Source: Orrella sp037026685 (GTDB lineage Bacteria > Pseudomonadota > Gammaproteobacteria > Burkholderiales > Burkholderiaceae_B). Taken from it: a stretch of 64,000 nt of DNA. Below the pieces are notes generated by a model. That model was not told where the DNA came from. It worked only from the letters and a program-made list of their open reading frames with translations, and made no database searches. The number at the start of each line of letters is the position of its first letter. The stretch's first letter is position 1. Made by a program: the position numbers and the translations under genes. Positions 1 to 13,485 of this stretch are shown here, in pieces. Location: positions 260,320 through 324,319 of the forward strand of contig NZ_JBANET010000003.1 of the NCBI RefSeq assembly GCF_037026685.1. The letters are read 5' to 3'.

Positions 1-545
1 CAGGGGCAGCGCATGGGCGCGGCGATCGGCGCGAAGGCCGAGACCGATACATAACGCCCCGGGTGCCGCAGCGCCAGCGTCAAGGCGCCGTGCCCGCCCA
101 TGGAATGGCCGAAGATGCCCATGCGCGCCGGATCGCCGGGCAGCTCGCGCCCGGCCAGCTCGTAGAGCTCGCCGGCCACGTAGCTTTCCATCCGGTAGTG
201 CCGGCGCCAGGGTGCTTCGGTGGCGTCCAGGTAGAAGCCCGCGCCCGTGCCGAAGTCCCAGGCATCGTCCTCGCCTGGCACGCCGGCCCCGCGCGGGCTG
301 GTATCGGGCGCGACCAGCATCAGCCCGTGCTGGGCGGCCAGGCGCTGGGCGCCAGCCTTGATGGCGAAGGTCTCTTCGGTGCAGGTCAGCCCGGCCAGGT
401 AGAACAGCACGGGCACGGGCCCGTCGGCGGCCTGCGGCGGCAGGTATGCCGAGAACCTCATGGGCAGGCCGATCTCGCGCGAGTCGTGGCGGTAATAGCG
501 CTGCACGCCCTCGAAGCAGCGATGCTCGTTCAGCAGCTCAAGCAT
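1..545 (-). CDS. fghA: S-formylglutathione hydrolase (partial, cut by window start)
   Basis: An esterase-D-type serine hydrolase that hydrolyses S-formylglutathione to formate and glutathione, the second step of glutathione-dependent formaldehyde detoxification in the cytoplasm. The frame read leftward from the ATG at 545 gives MLELLNEHRCFEGVQRYYRH, then FYLAGLTCTEE (oxyanion-hole region) and the nucleophile elbow GHSMGGHGA. The C-terminal part with the Asp and His of the triad lies beyond the window. It starts 11 bp downstream of the adhC stop on the same strand, so the two are almost certainly one operon acting in sequence. The family assignment is firm; only the 3' end is missing. Confidence 0.93.
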   Translation of the reverse strand, partial: MLELLNEHRCFEGVQRYYRHDSREIGLPMRFSAYLPPQAADGPVPVLFYLAGLTCTEETFAIKAGAQRLAAQHGLMLVAPDTSPRGAGVPGEDDAWDFGTGAGFYLDATEAPWRRHYRMESYVAGELYELAGRELPGDPARMGIFGHSMGGHGALTLALRHPGRYVSVSAFAPIAAPMRCP

Positions 546-556
546 GGCGCGCCCCG

Positions 557-1663
<1,107 letters not shown>

Positions 1664-1939
1664 TGCGTGCTCCTAGTTGAAGTCCTGATGGGGGGCGCGG
1701 CGGCGCGGCGGGCGCATGTGCTACAGGCGGTTTCAGCGCCTGGCCGGGCCGCGGTTTCAGCCCGATGATAGCGTGACTGGCCGCACGCCCGCCGCAAGCC
1801 GGGGCAAGCCGCCCCCGCGGGACGGCGCGCCCCTGGCAGTGCGCCGGCTGCCATCAAGTCGTAACGACTACGGAACCATTTAACTGGTCAATCACCCAAA
1901 CCTGTTCTATCGTTTGCGCAATCCCCCCGGAACACAGCC

Positions 1940-2641
1940 ATGGCCAGACTTCCTCGCCTTTACGCGCCGGGCCTGCCGCAACTGGTCCAGGCCAGCTTCG
2001 CCGAACCCCTGGCCAAGCCGGGCGAACCGGCGCCGGCCCCCCTGTTCAACGACCTGGCCGCATGGCTGGGCGAAGCCGCTTCGCGCCACCGCGTGGCCGT
2101 GCACGGCTGGGTGCTGTGCCTGGACCGCGTGGTGCTGCTGGCCACGCCGGCCGACGAAGAAGGCCTGCCGCGGCTGATGCAGACGCTGGGCCGCAACCTG
2201 GCCTCGCGCCAGCGCGGCGGGCGGATCTTTGCCGGCCGCTACCGCTCGGCCCTGATCGAGCCGGGCGCCTGGGTGCTGCCGGCGCTGGTCTGGCTCGAAT
2301 CCCTGCCCGCGCAAAGCGGCGCGGCCGATATCGAGACCTGGCCGTGGTCCTCGGCGGCCGCCCATACGGGCTCGCTGCCCTCGCCGCCGGCCTGGCACCA
2401 GGACCACGCCGACTACTGGTCCAGCGGCAATACGCCTTTCGACCGCCAGGCCAATTACCGCAGGCGCCTGCACGAGGGCCTGTCGCGCGAGCAGGCCGAG
2501 CGCATCCGCAGCACCCTGGCCGGCCAATGGGCCCTGGGCAGCCCCGAGTTCCTGGCCAGCCTTTCCGGCACCGCCAGCCGCCGGGTCTCGCCGGGCCAGC
2601 GCGGCCGCCCCCGCAAACAGCCGCCGCCGCCGCAAGCCTAG
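1940..2641 (+). CDS. RAYT/Y1-transposase-like protein lacking catalytic residues
   Basis: A 233-residue protein aligning by eye along its length with REP-associated tyrosine transposases (Y1/HUH family). It opens MARLPRL, has the VAVHGWVLCLDRVVLLATP strand pair, the LMQTLGR helix, FAGRYRSALIE, the WPWSS turn and the C-terminal WALGSPEF and GQRGRPRK. Family members carry NHVHLL at the metal-binding HUH and a tyrosine in the RRYVxYFN helix. Here these positions read DRVVLL and RNLASRQR, so neither HUH histidine nor the nucleophilic tyrosine is present. The protein is therefore unlikely to cut DNA but could still bind hairpins. It is an intact frame directly upstream of gltB, suggesting domestication rather than decay. 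No terminal repeats flank it. Confidence 0.8.
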   Translation: MARLPRLYAPGLPQLVQASFAEPLAKPGEPAPAPLFNDLAAWLGEAASRHRVAVHGWVLCLDRVVLLATPADEEGLPRLMQTLGRNLASRQRGGRIFAGRYRSALIEPGAWVLPALVWLESLPAQSGAADIETWPWSSAAAHTGSLPSPPAWHQDHADYWSSGNTPFDRQANYRRRLHEGLSREQAERIRSTLAGQWALGSPEFLASLSGTASRRVSPGQRGRPRKQPPPPQA

Positions 2642-2763
2642 GCCGCCGCATCCTGTTGCATCGACGCCGCGCGCCAGGCCACCGCCGGGCGGCGCGACCC
2701 TGCGCGCCGGTACCGTGCAGCCCACCCTGCCATGACAGGAAAATATCGGGGACGCAACATTGG

Positions 2764-2791
2764 GGTGCGTTTTACGCACCAACCCGGTGCA
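2764..2791. promoter_or_regulatory. Overlapping palindromes upstream of gltB, NtrC-like site
   Basis: CGCACCAACCCGGTGCA (2775-2791) has half-sites GCACC and GGTGC spaced by five bases, the layout of enterobacterial NtrC sites. It overlaps a perfect inverted repeat GGTGCGT-TTT-ACGCACC (2764-2780). The site is about 200 bp before the gltB start, an enhancer-like distance. No convincing -24/-12 sigma-54 element was found downstream, so the mode of control is unclear. Confidence 0.55.
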
Positions 2792-2850
2792 TAACGGTCC
2801 GTGCGCGTCTTTCCCAGGAGGTTCTCAGGCATTTTGATGCGTCCCCTTAT

Positions 2851-2876
2851 TTTAAATGAGAGAAATTCTCTTTAAA
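2851..2876. promoter_or_regulatory. AT-rich palindrome in the gltB leader region
   Basis: A strikingly AT-rich patch in a GC-rich genome. It contains AGAGAA-A-TTCTCT inside flanking TTTAAA boxes and forms a near-symmetric 26-bp element about 110 bp before gltB. It probably is an operator or a melting region of the gltB promoter. The regulator is unknown. Confidence 0.4.
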
Positions 2877-2985
2877 TTAATTAGGGAACGACCCTTATTA
2901 TTTGCATTGCATCCCGGGCCCCGCCGCAGTATCGTCCCCTTCCCTGCACTGCAGCATCGTCGCTGCGGCCTTTTGCGGAGCGCAT

Positions 2986-7728
<4,743 letters not shown>

Positions 7729-7733
7729 ATCGA

Positions 7734-7826
7734 GCCCACCCCCGAAGCGCTGCGCGCTTGCCCCTCACGGGGGCGCCACGGGCGGACCGGCAAAGCCGGC
7801 TCCACCGTGGCCCGGACGGTGTGGCA
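7734..7826. repeat. REP-like nested palindromic element between gltB and gltD
   Basis: A cluster of hairpins in the gltB-gltD gap: AAGCGC-TGC-GCGCTT (7745-7759), CCCC-TCAC-GGGG, and CCGGC-AAA-GCCGG (7788-7800). An outer pair, GCCACGG with CCGTGGC, encloses the last. The architecture is that of a REP/BIME-type dispersed palindrome. Only one copy is in this window, so dispersal elsewhere is inference. It could stabilise gltB mRNA or attenuate gltD. Confidence 0.6.
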
Positions 7827-7895
7827 TCGGATTCATGCGTAGTGGTGGTGCCGGGCGCCATCGAAAGTTCAATGGAACGGATTTGAGAAGACATC

Positions 7896-9362
7896 ATGGG
7901 TAAAGTCACCGGATTTCTGGAGTTCGAGCGCCTCTCGGAGGCCACCGAGGCGCCGGCCAAGCGCCTGAAGCACTGGCGCGAGTTCGTGCTGCATCTGGAC
8001 CAAGAGCAGGCGCGCCAGCAGGGCGCGCGCTGCATGGACTGCGGTATCCCGTTCTGCAATACGGGCTGCCCGGTCAACAACATCATTCCCGACTGGAACG
8101 ACCTGGTCTATCGCAACCAGTGGCGCCAGGCGCTGGACGTGCTGCACTCGACCAACAACTTTCCCGAGTTCACCGGCCGCATCTGCCCCGCGCCCTGCGA
8201 AGCGGCCTGTACCTTGAACATCAACAGCGAGCCGGTGGGCATCAAGTCGATCGAGCACGCCATCATCGACCACGGCTGGCAGCAGGGCTGGGTGGTGCCC
8301 CAGCCCCCCACCCGCAAGACCGGCAAGAAGGTCGCGGTGGTGGGCTCGGGCCCCTCGGGCCTGGCCTGCGCCCAGCAGCTGGCCCGCGCGGGCCACGCCG
8401 TGACCGTATTCGAGAAAAGCGACCGCATCGGCGGGCTGCTGCGCTACGGCATCCCCGACTTCAAGCTGGAAAAGTCGCTGATCGACCGGCGCATCGCGCA
8501 GATGGAAGCCGAGGGCGTCGAGTTCGCGCCCTCCACCTACGTGGGCAACCCGCAGGACAAGGCCGCCGACGGCCTGACGGTCAAGACGCCCGAGGCCCTC
8601 ATGGCCGAGTTCGACGCGGTGGTCATGGCCGGCGGGGCGGAGACGCCGCGCGACCTGCCCGTGCCGGGACGCGAACTCGAGGGCGTGCATTTCGCCATGG
8701 ACTTCCTGCGCCAGCAGAACAAGGCCGTGGCGGGCGATCGCCTGTCCAGCCAGACGCTGGCCCGCGACAAGCACGTGGTGGTCATCGGCGGCGGCGACAC
8801 CGGCTCGGACTGCGTGGGCACCAGCAACCGCCATGGCGCCAAGTCGGTCACGCAGATCGAACTCATGCCGCGCCCGCCCGAGCAGGAAAACAAGGCGCTG
8901 ACCTGGCCCTACTGGCCGGCCAAGCTGCGCACCTCGTCCTCGCACCAGGAAGGCTGCGAGCGCGACTGGGCCATCACCACCAAGGCCTTCGAAGGCGAGA
9001 AGGGCCGCGTCAAGAAACTGGTGGCCGCCCGCGTCGAATGGGTCAAGGACGAGGCCACCGGCCAGCTCAAGATGCAGGAGATCGAAGGCTCGCAGTTCGA
9101 GCTGCCGGCCGACCTGGTGCTGCTGGCCATGGGCTTTGTCTCGCCGGTGGCCAACGTGCTGGAGGCCTTCGGCGTGGAGCGCGACGGCCGCGGCAATGCG
9201 CGCGCCAACACCGACGACTACCGCACCAGCGTGGGCAAGGTCTTTGCCGCCGGCGACATGCGCCGCGGGCAGTCGCTGATCGTCTGGGCCATCCGCGAAG
9301 GCCGCCAGTGCGCCCGCGCGGTGGACGCGTTCCTCATGGGCGAATCGGACCTGCCGCGCTAA
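7896..9362 (+). CDS. gltD: Glutamate synthase (NADPH) small subunit
   Basis: The 488-residue FAD- and NADPH-binding small subunit of GOGAT, which passes electrons from NADPH through iron-sulfur clusters to GltB. N-terminal cluster ligands are seen in CMDCGIPFCNTGCPVNN and CPAPCEAAC. The FAD-binding motif is GSGPSGLACAQQLARAG. The second dinucleotide motif is GGGDTGSDCVG, and the C-terminal FAD signature is FAAGDMRRGQSLIVWA. It forms an operon with gltB, but the 167-bp gap holding a hairpin array is unusually long for this pair. Confidence 0.97.
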   Translation: MGKVTGFLEFERLSEATEAPAKRLKHWREFVLHLDQEQARQQGARCMDCGIPFCNTGCPVNNIIPDWNDLVYRNQWRQALDVLHSTNNFPEFTGRICPAPCEAACTLNINSEPVGIKSIEHAIIDHGWQQGWVVPQPPTRKTGKKVAVVGSGPSGLACAQQLARAGHAVTVFEKSDRIGGLLRYGIPDFKLEKSLIDRRIAQMEAEGVEFAPSTYVGNPQDKAADGLTVKTPEALMAEFDAVVMAGGAETPRDLPVPGRELEGVHFAMDFLRQQNKAVAGDRLSSQTLARDKHVVVIGGGDTGSDCVGTSNRHGAKSVTQIELMPRPPEQENKALTWPYWPAKLRTSSSHQEGCERDWAITTKAFEGEKGRVKKLVAARVEWVKDEATGQLKMQEIEGSQFELPADLVLLAMGFVSPVANVLEAFGVERDGRGNARANTDDYRTSVGKVFAAGDMRRGQSLIVWAIREGRQCARAVDAFLMGESDLPR

Positions 9363-9363
9363 G

Positions 9364-9427
9364 GCAGCCGGCCCGCTTCGCGGCTGCCGCGCCGCGCGGC
9401 GCACCGGCCCTTGGCCGGCGCGCCGCG
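9364..9427. terminator. Convergent GC-rich hairpin pair after gltD
   Basis: GCAGCCG (9364-9370) pairs with CGGCTGC (9381-9387). A 15-bp stem with one mismatch then spans 9395-9427 around a CTT loop. It lies between convergent gltD and the Bug gene and has no T-tract, so it would act as a symmetric barrier rather than a classic intrinsic terminator. Confidence 0.55.
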
Positions 9428-9433
9428 CCCATG

Positions 9434-10396
9434 TCAATCCGGCTTGGCGCCCGAGACCTTGATGATCTCGGCCCAGCGGCCGATCTCGTCACGGATGTAC
9501 TGCTGGGCCTGGTCCGGCGTGCTCAGCTGCACCTCGGCGCCCAGCGTGGCCAGCTGCTTGCGCACCTCGGGCTTTTCCAGCGCGGTGTGCAGCGCCTGGT
9601 TCAGCTTGTGCACCACCTCGTCGGGCGTGCCGGCCGGCACCAGCATGGCGGCCCAGGTCTGCGCGTCGAAGCCCGGCACGCCGGCCTTGTCCACCGTGGG
9701 CACGTCAGGCAGGGCCTGGGAGCCGCGCCGGCTGCCCACCGCAAAAACCTTGAGCGTGCCCTTTTGCACGTGCGGCATGATCGCCGGGCCCGATTCGAAC
9801 ATCATGGCGGTGTCGCCGCCCATCAGCCCGGTCAGCGCGGCGGCCGCGCCCCGGTAGGGCACGTGGGTGATGTTCAGGCCCGCTTCGCGCTTGAGCATTT
9901 CCATGGTCAGGTGGTTGGTCAGCCCCGAGCCGCCCGAGCCGTAGTTGAGCTTGCCGGGCTGGCTCTTGACGTGCTTGATCAGGCCTTCGAGCGTGTCGGC
10001 CGGGAAATCCGTGCGCGTGACCAGGAACTGCGGCACCACCACCAGCATGGACACCGCGCGGAAATCGCGCAGCGTGTCGTAGGGCAGGTCCTTGTACAGG
10101 CCCATGTTGATCGCCAGCGGCCCGCTGGAGGCCATCAGCAGGGTATAGCCGTCCGGTTCCGAGCGCTTGGCATGCTCCATGCCGATGATGCCGCCCGCCC
10201 CGCCGCGATTGTCCACGTAGAACGACTGGCCCAGCATCTCGGTCAGCTGCTGGCCGATGGTGCGCGCCAGCACGTCGGTGGTCTGGCCCGCCGGGAAGGG
10301 CACCACGATCCTTACGCCGCGATCGGGGTAGTCCGCGCGCGCCGGCCCGGCCAGGACGGCGCTTGCACACATCAATGCTGCCAATGCTCGTTTCAT
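9434..10396 (-). CDS. Bug (TctC) family tripartite tricarboxylate solute-binding protein, copy 1
   Basis: A 320-residue periplasmic solute receptor of the Bug/TctC family, which is greatly expanded in Bordetella. The signal peptide is MKRALAALMCASAVLAGPARA. The family's N-terminal signature region reads IVVPFPAGQTTDVLAR, and YVDNRGGAGGIIG, YGSGGSGLTNHL and HVPYRG follow. The canonical motif is usually VPFAAGGPTD; both Bug proteins in this window instead have PAGQTTDV. It lies 97 bp downstream of the GntR gene on the same strand, so the two are probably cotranscribed. No TctA/TctB membrane partner is in the window. The ligand is unknown; context suggests an organic acid fed to the adjacent CoA pathway. 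Confidence 0.92.
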   Translation of the reverse strand: MKRALAALMCASAVLAGPARADYPDRGVRIVVPFPAGQTTDVLARTIGQQLTEMLGQSFYVDNRGGAGGIIGMEHAKRSEPDGYTLLMASSGPLAINMGLYKDLPYDTLRDFRAVSMLVVVPQFLVTRTDFPADTLEGLIKHVKSQPGKLNYGSGGSGLTNHLTMEMLKREAGLNITHVPYRGAAAALTGLMGGDTAMMFESGPAIMPHVQKGTLKVFAVGSRRGSQALPDVPTVDKAGVPGFDAQTWAAMLVPAGTPDEVVHKLNQALHTALEKPEVRKQLATLGAEVQLSTPDQAQQYIRDEIGRWAEIIKVSGAKPD

Positions 10397-10493
10397 CTGT
10401 CGTCTCCTTCGTTGTTATGGGATACAGCGAGGCGGAGCAAGGCGGCGACCAGGCCAGTGTCCTGCCCTTGCGGGAGTAGCCACTAGCAGCGCA

Positions 10494-11315
10494 TCAGTCG
10501 TCTCCCTTGGTCCATTCGGTGGAAAGCCGGAAGCGGTCGGCGATGTAGAAGTTCTCCGAGACCGTCAGCAGCCGTTCGGCCGGATCGAAATAGGCGCGCA
10601 GCATGCGCAAGGCCGGGCTGCCCGGCTCCAGGCCCAGCTGGATCAGGGCGTTCTCGGGCATCAGCGCGCCCTCGATCTGCTGGCGCACGCGGTGGATGTC
10701 CTGGCCGTAGTCTTCCTGCAGCATCTTGAAGATGCTGGGATGGTTGCCGCGCAGGCGCTGCTTGATGGCGGCGAACTCGGGCCGCAGGTAAACGCGGGAA
10801 TACGAGATCACGCGCCCGTTATCGACCAGGCAGCGGTTGGCGTGCAGCACCACCCATTTCGAGCCGGGTTCGCAGCGCAGCGACTCGGCCATGGCTTCGT
10901 CGGCCACCGCCACCGTCTCGCCGAACAGCTCCAGCCGCGTCTGGTCGGTATAGGCCAGGATGTCCTTCATGGACCCCAGCCCGGCCACGTAGCTGGGCAG
11001 CTTGGCGCCGGGCTGCGCGGAAGTGACCACCGTGCCGATGCTGGGATAGCGCACGATCATGCCGGTATCGACCAGCTTGCGCGTGGCCTCGCGCACCGTG
11101 TGCCGGCTCACGCCGAAGGTGGCGCTGAGCTGCGCCTCGGTGGGCAGCAGCGAGCCCACCGGATACTTGCCCGAGATGATCTCGTTGAGCAGGCACTGGT
11201 GCAGCCACGCATAGCGCGGCTGGGTCTTGCTGCGCGGGGTGGCGCGCGTGGGGCGCACGGCGTTGCCAGGTGGGTTGCGGGTCATGCCGTTCTTGACGGG
11301 GGTCTCTTTTTTCAT
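10494..11315 (-). CDS. GntR/HutC-family transcriptional regulator
   Basis: A 273-residue regulator. The winged-helix DNA-binding domain is at about residues 35-100 (PTEAQLSATFGVSRHTVREA), followed by a UTRA effector domain ending SENFYIADRFRLSTEW. The start at 11315 (MKKETPV) is two bases from the palindrome CAATGTACGTACATTG and has no Shine-Dalgarno sequence. A start at 11285 (MTRNPPG) is the alternative, and a leaderless message is possible. The frame stays open far upstream, but that stretch is antisense to the CoA-transferase and is not coding. The gene is divergent from the catabolic operon and likely represses it and itself, with a CoA-pathway metabolite as effector (inference). Confidence 0.87.
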   Translation of the reverse strand: MKKETPVKNGMTRNPPGNAVRPTRATPRSKTQPRYAWLHQCLLNEIISGKYPVGSLLPTEAQLSATFGVSRHTVREATRKLVDTGMIVRYPSIGTVVTSAQPGAKLPSYVAGLGSMKDILAYTDQTRLELFGETVAVADEAMAESLRCEPGSKWVVLHANRCLVDNGRVISYSRVYLRPEFAAIKQRLRGNHPSIFKMLQEDYGQDIHRVRQQIEGALMPENALIQLGLEPGSPALRMLRAYFDPAERLLTVSENFYIADRFRLSTEWTKGDD

Positions 11316-11316
11316 A

Positions 11317-11332
11317 CAATGTACGTACATTG
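11317..11332. promoter_or_regulatory. Operator candidate O1, perfect 16-bp palindrome
   Basis: CAATGTACGTACATTG is perfectly symmetric and lies immediately upstream of the gntR start, in the gntR/CoA-transferase divergent region. Fourteen of its bases (ATGTACGTACATTG) recur upstream of the second Bug gene at 20614-20627. It is the best candidate for the GntR binding site. Confidence 0.7.
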
Positions 11333-11339
11333 ATTGTCG

Positions 11340-11364
11340 ATGTAAATACGGAATATCCGTACAT
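11340..11364. promoter_or_regulatory. Operator candidate O2
   Basis: ATGTA at 11340 and TACAT at 11360 enclose the perfect palindrome TACGGA-ATA-TCCGTA (11347-11361). It lies between O1 and the CoA-transferase start. The outer ATGTA/TACAT half-sites resemble O1, so it may be a second, weaker site for the same regulator. Confidence 0.5.
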
Positions 11365-11438
11365 AACCATACGCCCGCGGATTGTATCCGCCAGCAAGGC
11401 GAGACAGCCGCGCAAGCGGCCGGACGGAGACAGTATCG

Positions 11439-12659
11439 ATGCCAGAGCCAACCGCCGCATCCGACGGCGCGCCCCGGCCTTTCGAAGGCCTGGTCGTGGT
11501 CGAGCTGGGCCACAGCGTTGCCGCGCCCTTTGCCGGACAGATCCTGGGCGAGCTGGGCGCTACGGTGATCAAGGTGGAAAAGGACGACGGCGACGCGGCG
11601 CGCAAATGGGGCCCGCCCTTCGCCGAAGGGGCCTCCACCATTTTCCAGGCGCTCAACCGCAACAAGCAATCGGTGGTCTGCCAGCTGCGCGATCCGGCGC
11701 AGCTGCAGGCGCTGCGCGAACTCATCCTGAGCCGCGCCGACGTGGTGCTGCAGAACCTGCGGCCCGGCCAGATCGAGGCGCTGGGCCTGGACGGGCCCGC
11801 GCTGCTGGCCGCGCGGCCTTCGCTGGTCTATTGCAACATGGGCGCCTTCGGGCGCGCCGGACCGCTCAAGGGGCATCCGGGCTACGACCCGCTGATGCAG
11901 GCCTTCGGCGGCATCATGAGCACGACCGGCGAGCCCGGCCGCCCCGCGGTGCGCGTGGGCGCCTCCATCGTCGACCTGGGCACCGGCATGTGGGCGGTCA
12001 TCGGCATACTGAGCGCCTTGTGGACGCGCCGCGAGAGCGGCCGCGGCCAGGTCGTGGACGTCTCGCTGTTCGAGACCGCCACCACCTGGGTCTCGCTGAT
12101 CGCCTCGCAAGTGCTGGCCTCGGGCGAGTCGCCCGGCCGGCACGGCTCGGGCACGGCCAGCATCGTGCCCTACAAGGGCTATGCCACGCGCGACGGCGAG
12201 ATCGTGGTGGCCGCCGGCAGCGACGCGCTGTTTCGCGCGCTGGCCCGCACGGTGGGCCATCCCGAGTGGGCCGAGGACCCGCGTTTTGCCGACAATCCCA
12301 GCCGGGTGCGCAACCAGAAGCTGCTGTACGGCTGGCTGGACGAGATCTTTCTTCAGGACGACACCGGGCGCTGGATGGAAAAGCTGGAGGCCGCCGGCGT
12401 GCCCTGCTCCCCGGTGCACGAAATGGACCAGGTGCTGGCCCACCCGCAGACCGCGGCCCTGGGGCTGGTGCAGCGGGTGCCGGGCACGGCCATGGACGTG
12501 ATCGGCCTGCCGCTGAGCTTCGACGGCCTGCGTCCGGCCCCGCGCGCGCGTCCGCCGGCGCTGGGCGAGCACACCGACACCCTGCTGGGCGCGGCCGCGC
12601 GCGCGCCCGGCGGCGCAGACCCGCAACGCAGCGCCGGCAAGCAAGAAGGAACGCCATGA
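11439..12659 (+). CDS. CaiB/BaiF-family (class III) CoA-transferase
   Basis: A 406-residue class III CoA-transferase that would move CoA between an acyl-CoA donor and a carboxylate without forming a covalently bound CoA-enzyme of the class I type. Visible features are FEGLVVVELGHSVAAPFAG at the N-terminus, the conserved Asp in GYDPLMQAFGG that forms the aspartyl anhydride, and GQVVDVSLFET. The chosen ATG at 11439 follows GGAGA; an upstream in-frame ATG at 11382 overlaps the promoter region. Its TGA overlaps the crotonase ATG (ATGA), so translation is coupled. It is the first gene of the catabolic operon and probably activates the substrate. The acid is not determinable from sequence. Confidence 0.9.
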   Translation: MPEPTAASDGAPRPFEGLVVVELGHSVAAPFAGQILGELGATVIKVEKDDGDAARKWGPPFAEGASTIFQALNRNKQSVVCQLRDPAQLQALRELILSRADVVLQNLRPGQIEALGLDGPALLAARPSLVYCNMGAFGRAGPLKGHPGYDPLMQAFGGIMSTTGEPGRPAVRVGASIVDLGTGMWAVIGILSALWTRRESGRGQVVDVSLFETATTWVSLIASQVLASGESPGRHGSGTASIVPYKGYATRDGEIVVAAGSDALFRALARTVGHPEWAEDPRFADNPSRVRNQKLLYGWLDEIFLQDDTGRWMEKLEAAGVPCSPVHEMDQVLAHPQTAALGLVQRVPGTAMDVIGLPLSFDGLRPAPRARPPALGEHTDTLLGAAARAPGGADPQRSAGKQEGTP

Positions 12660-13453
12660 ACCTGCCCCGATACGAAACCATCCTGGCCGAGCGCGTGGAC
12701 GAGCACGTTTTGCAGATCACGCTCAACCGCGCCCAGGTCGGCAACGCGCTGAACACGCAGATGGGACACGACCTGCTGCACCTGTGGAACGCCCTGACGG
12801 AGGACGCCGGCCCGGTGCGCTGCGCGGTGCTGACCGGCGCGGGCGAGAAGATCTTCTGCGCCGGCGGCGACCTGAAGGAGCGCAACGGCATGAGCCGGGC
12901 GCAGTGGCAGCGCCAGCACGAGCTGTTCGAACGCATGTACTGGACGCTGGTGGACCTGCCCGTGCCGGTGATCGCCGCGGTCAACGGCCATGCCTACGCG
13001 GGCGGGCTGGAGATGGCGCTGTCCTGCGATTTCATCTATGCCGCGCGCCAGGCGCGCTTTGCGCTTACCGAGGTCACGCTGGGCATCATGCCGGGCGCCG
13101 GCGGCACGCAGAACCTGCCGCGCGCGATCGGCGAGCGCCGCGCCAAGGAGATCATGCTGACCGGCCGGCCCTTCGACGCCGAGCAGGCCAGCGCCTGGGG
13201 CCTGGTCAACGCGCTGCACGAGCGCGAGGCGGTGCTGCCCGCCGCGCTGGAGACGGCGCGCGTCATCGCCGCCAATGCGCCGCTGTCGGTGCGGCAGATC
13301 AAGAAGTCGGTGCGCTACGGCGGCCAGATGGAGCTGCGCACCGCCTTCCGTTTCGAGATCGAGGCCTACAACCACCTGGTCGATACCGACGACCGCCGCG
13401 AAGGCGTGCTGGCCTTCAACGAGAAACGCAAGCCGGTCTTCAAGGGCTGCTAG
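12656..13453 (+). CDS. Enoyl-CoA hydratase/isomerase (crotonase) family protein
   Basis: A 265-residue crotonase. Both acid-base glutamates of hydratases appear to be kept: one in YAGGLEMALSCDF and one in FALTEVTLGIMPGAGGTQ. The oxyanion-hole segment is IFCAGGDLKERNG. It is therefore expected to hydrate a 2-enoyl-CoA. With an HMG-CoA-lyase-type enzyme next in the operon, a 3-methylglutaconyl-CoA or similar branched enoyl-CoA hydratase role is attractive but unproven. It starts inside the CoA-transferase stop codon. The 32-bp gap to the lyase gene has an AGGAGAG site. Confidence 0.9.
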   Translation: MNLPRYETILAERVDEHVLQITLNRAQVGNALNTQMGHDLLHLWNALTEDAGPVRCAVLTGAGEKIFCAGGDLKERNGMSRAQWQRQHELFERMYWTLVDLPVPVIAAVNGHAYAGGLEMALSCDFIYAARQARFALTEVTLGIMPGAGGTQNLPRAIGERRAKEIMLTGRPFDAEQASAWGLVNALHEREAVLPAALETARVIAANAPLSVRQIKKSVRYGGQMELRTAFRFEIEAYNHLVDTDDRREGVLAFNEKRKPVFKGC

Positions 13454-13485
13454 CCCTGCGGCCGTACAGTACAGGAGAGATCGCC

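Noticed and set aside
2820..2850. A sigma-54 promoter for gltB
   Set aside because: The only GG/GC pair (GGCATTTTGATGC) has the wrong spacing for a -24/-12 element.
11316..12644. An N-terminal extension of the GntR regulator to more than 700 residues
   Set aside because: The extra part is antisense to the CoA-transferase and low complexity. The GntR domain begins at about 11240.
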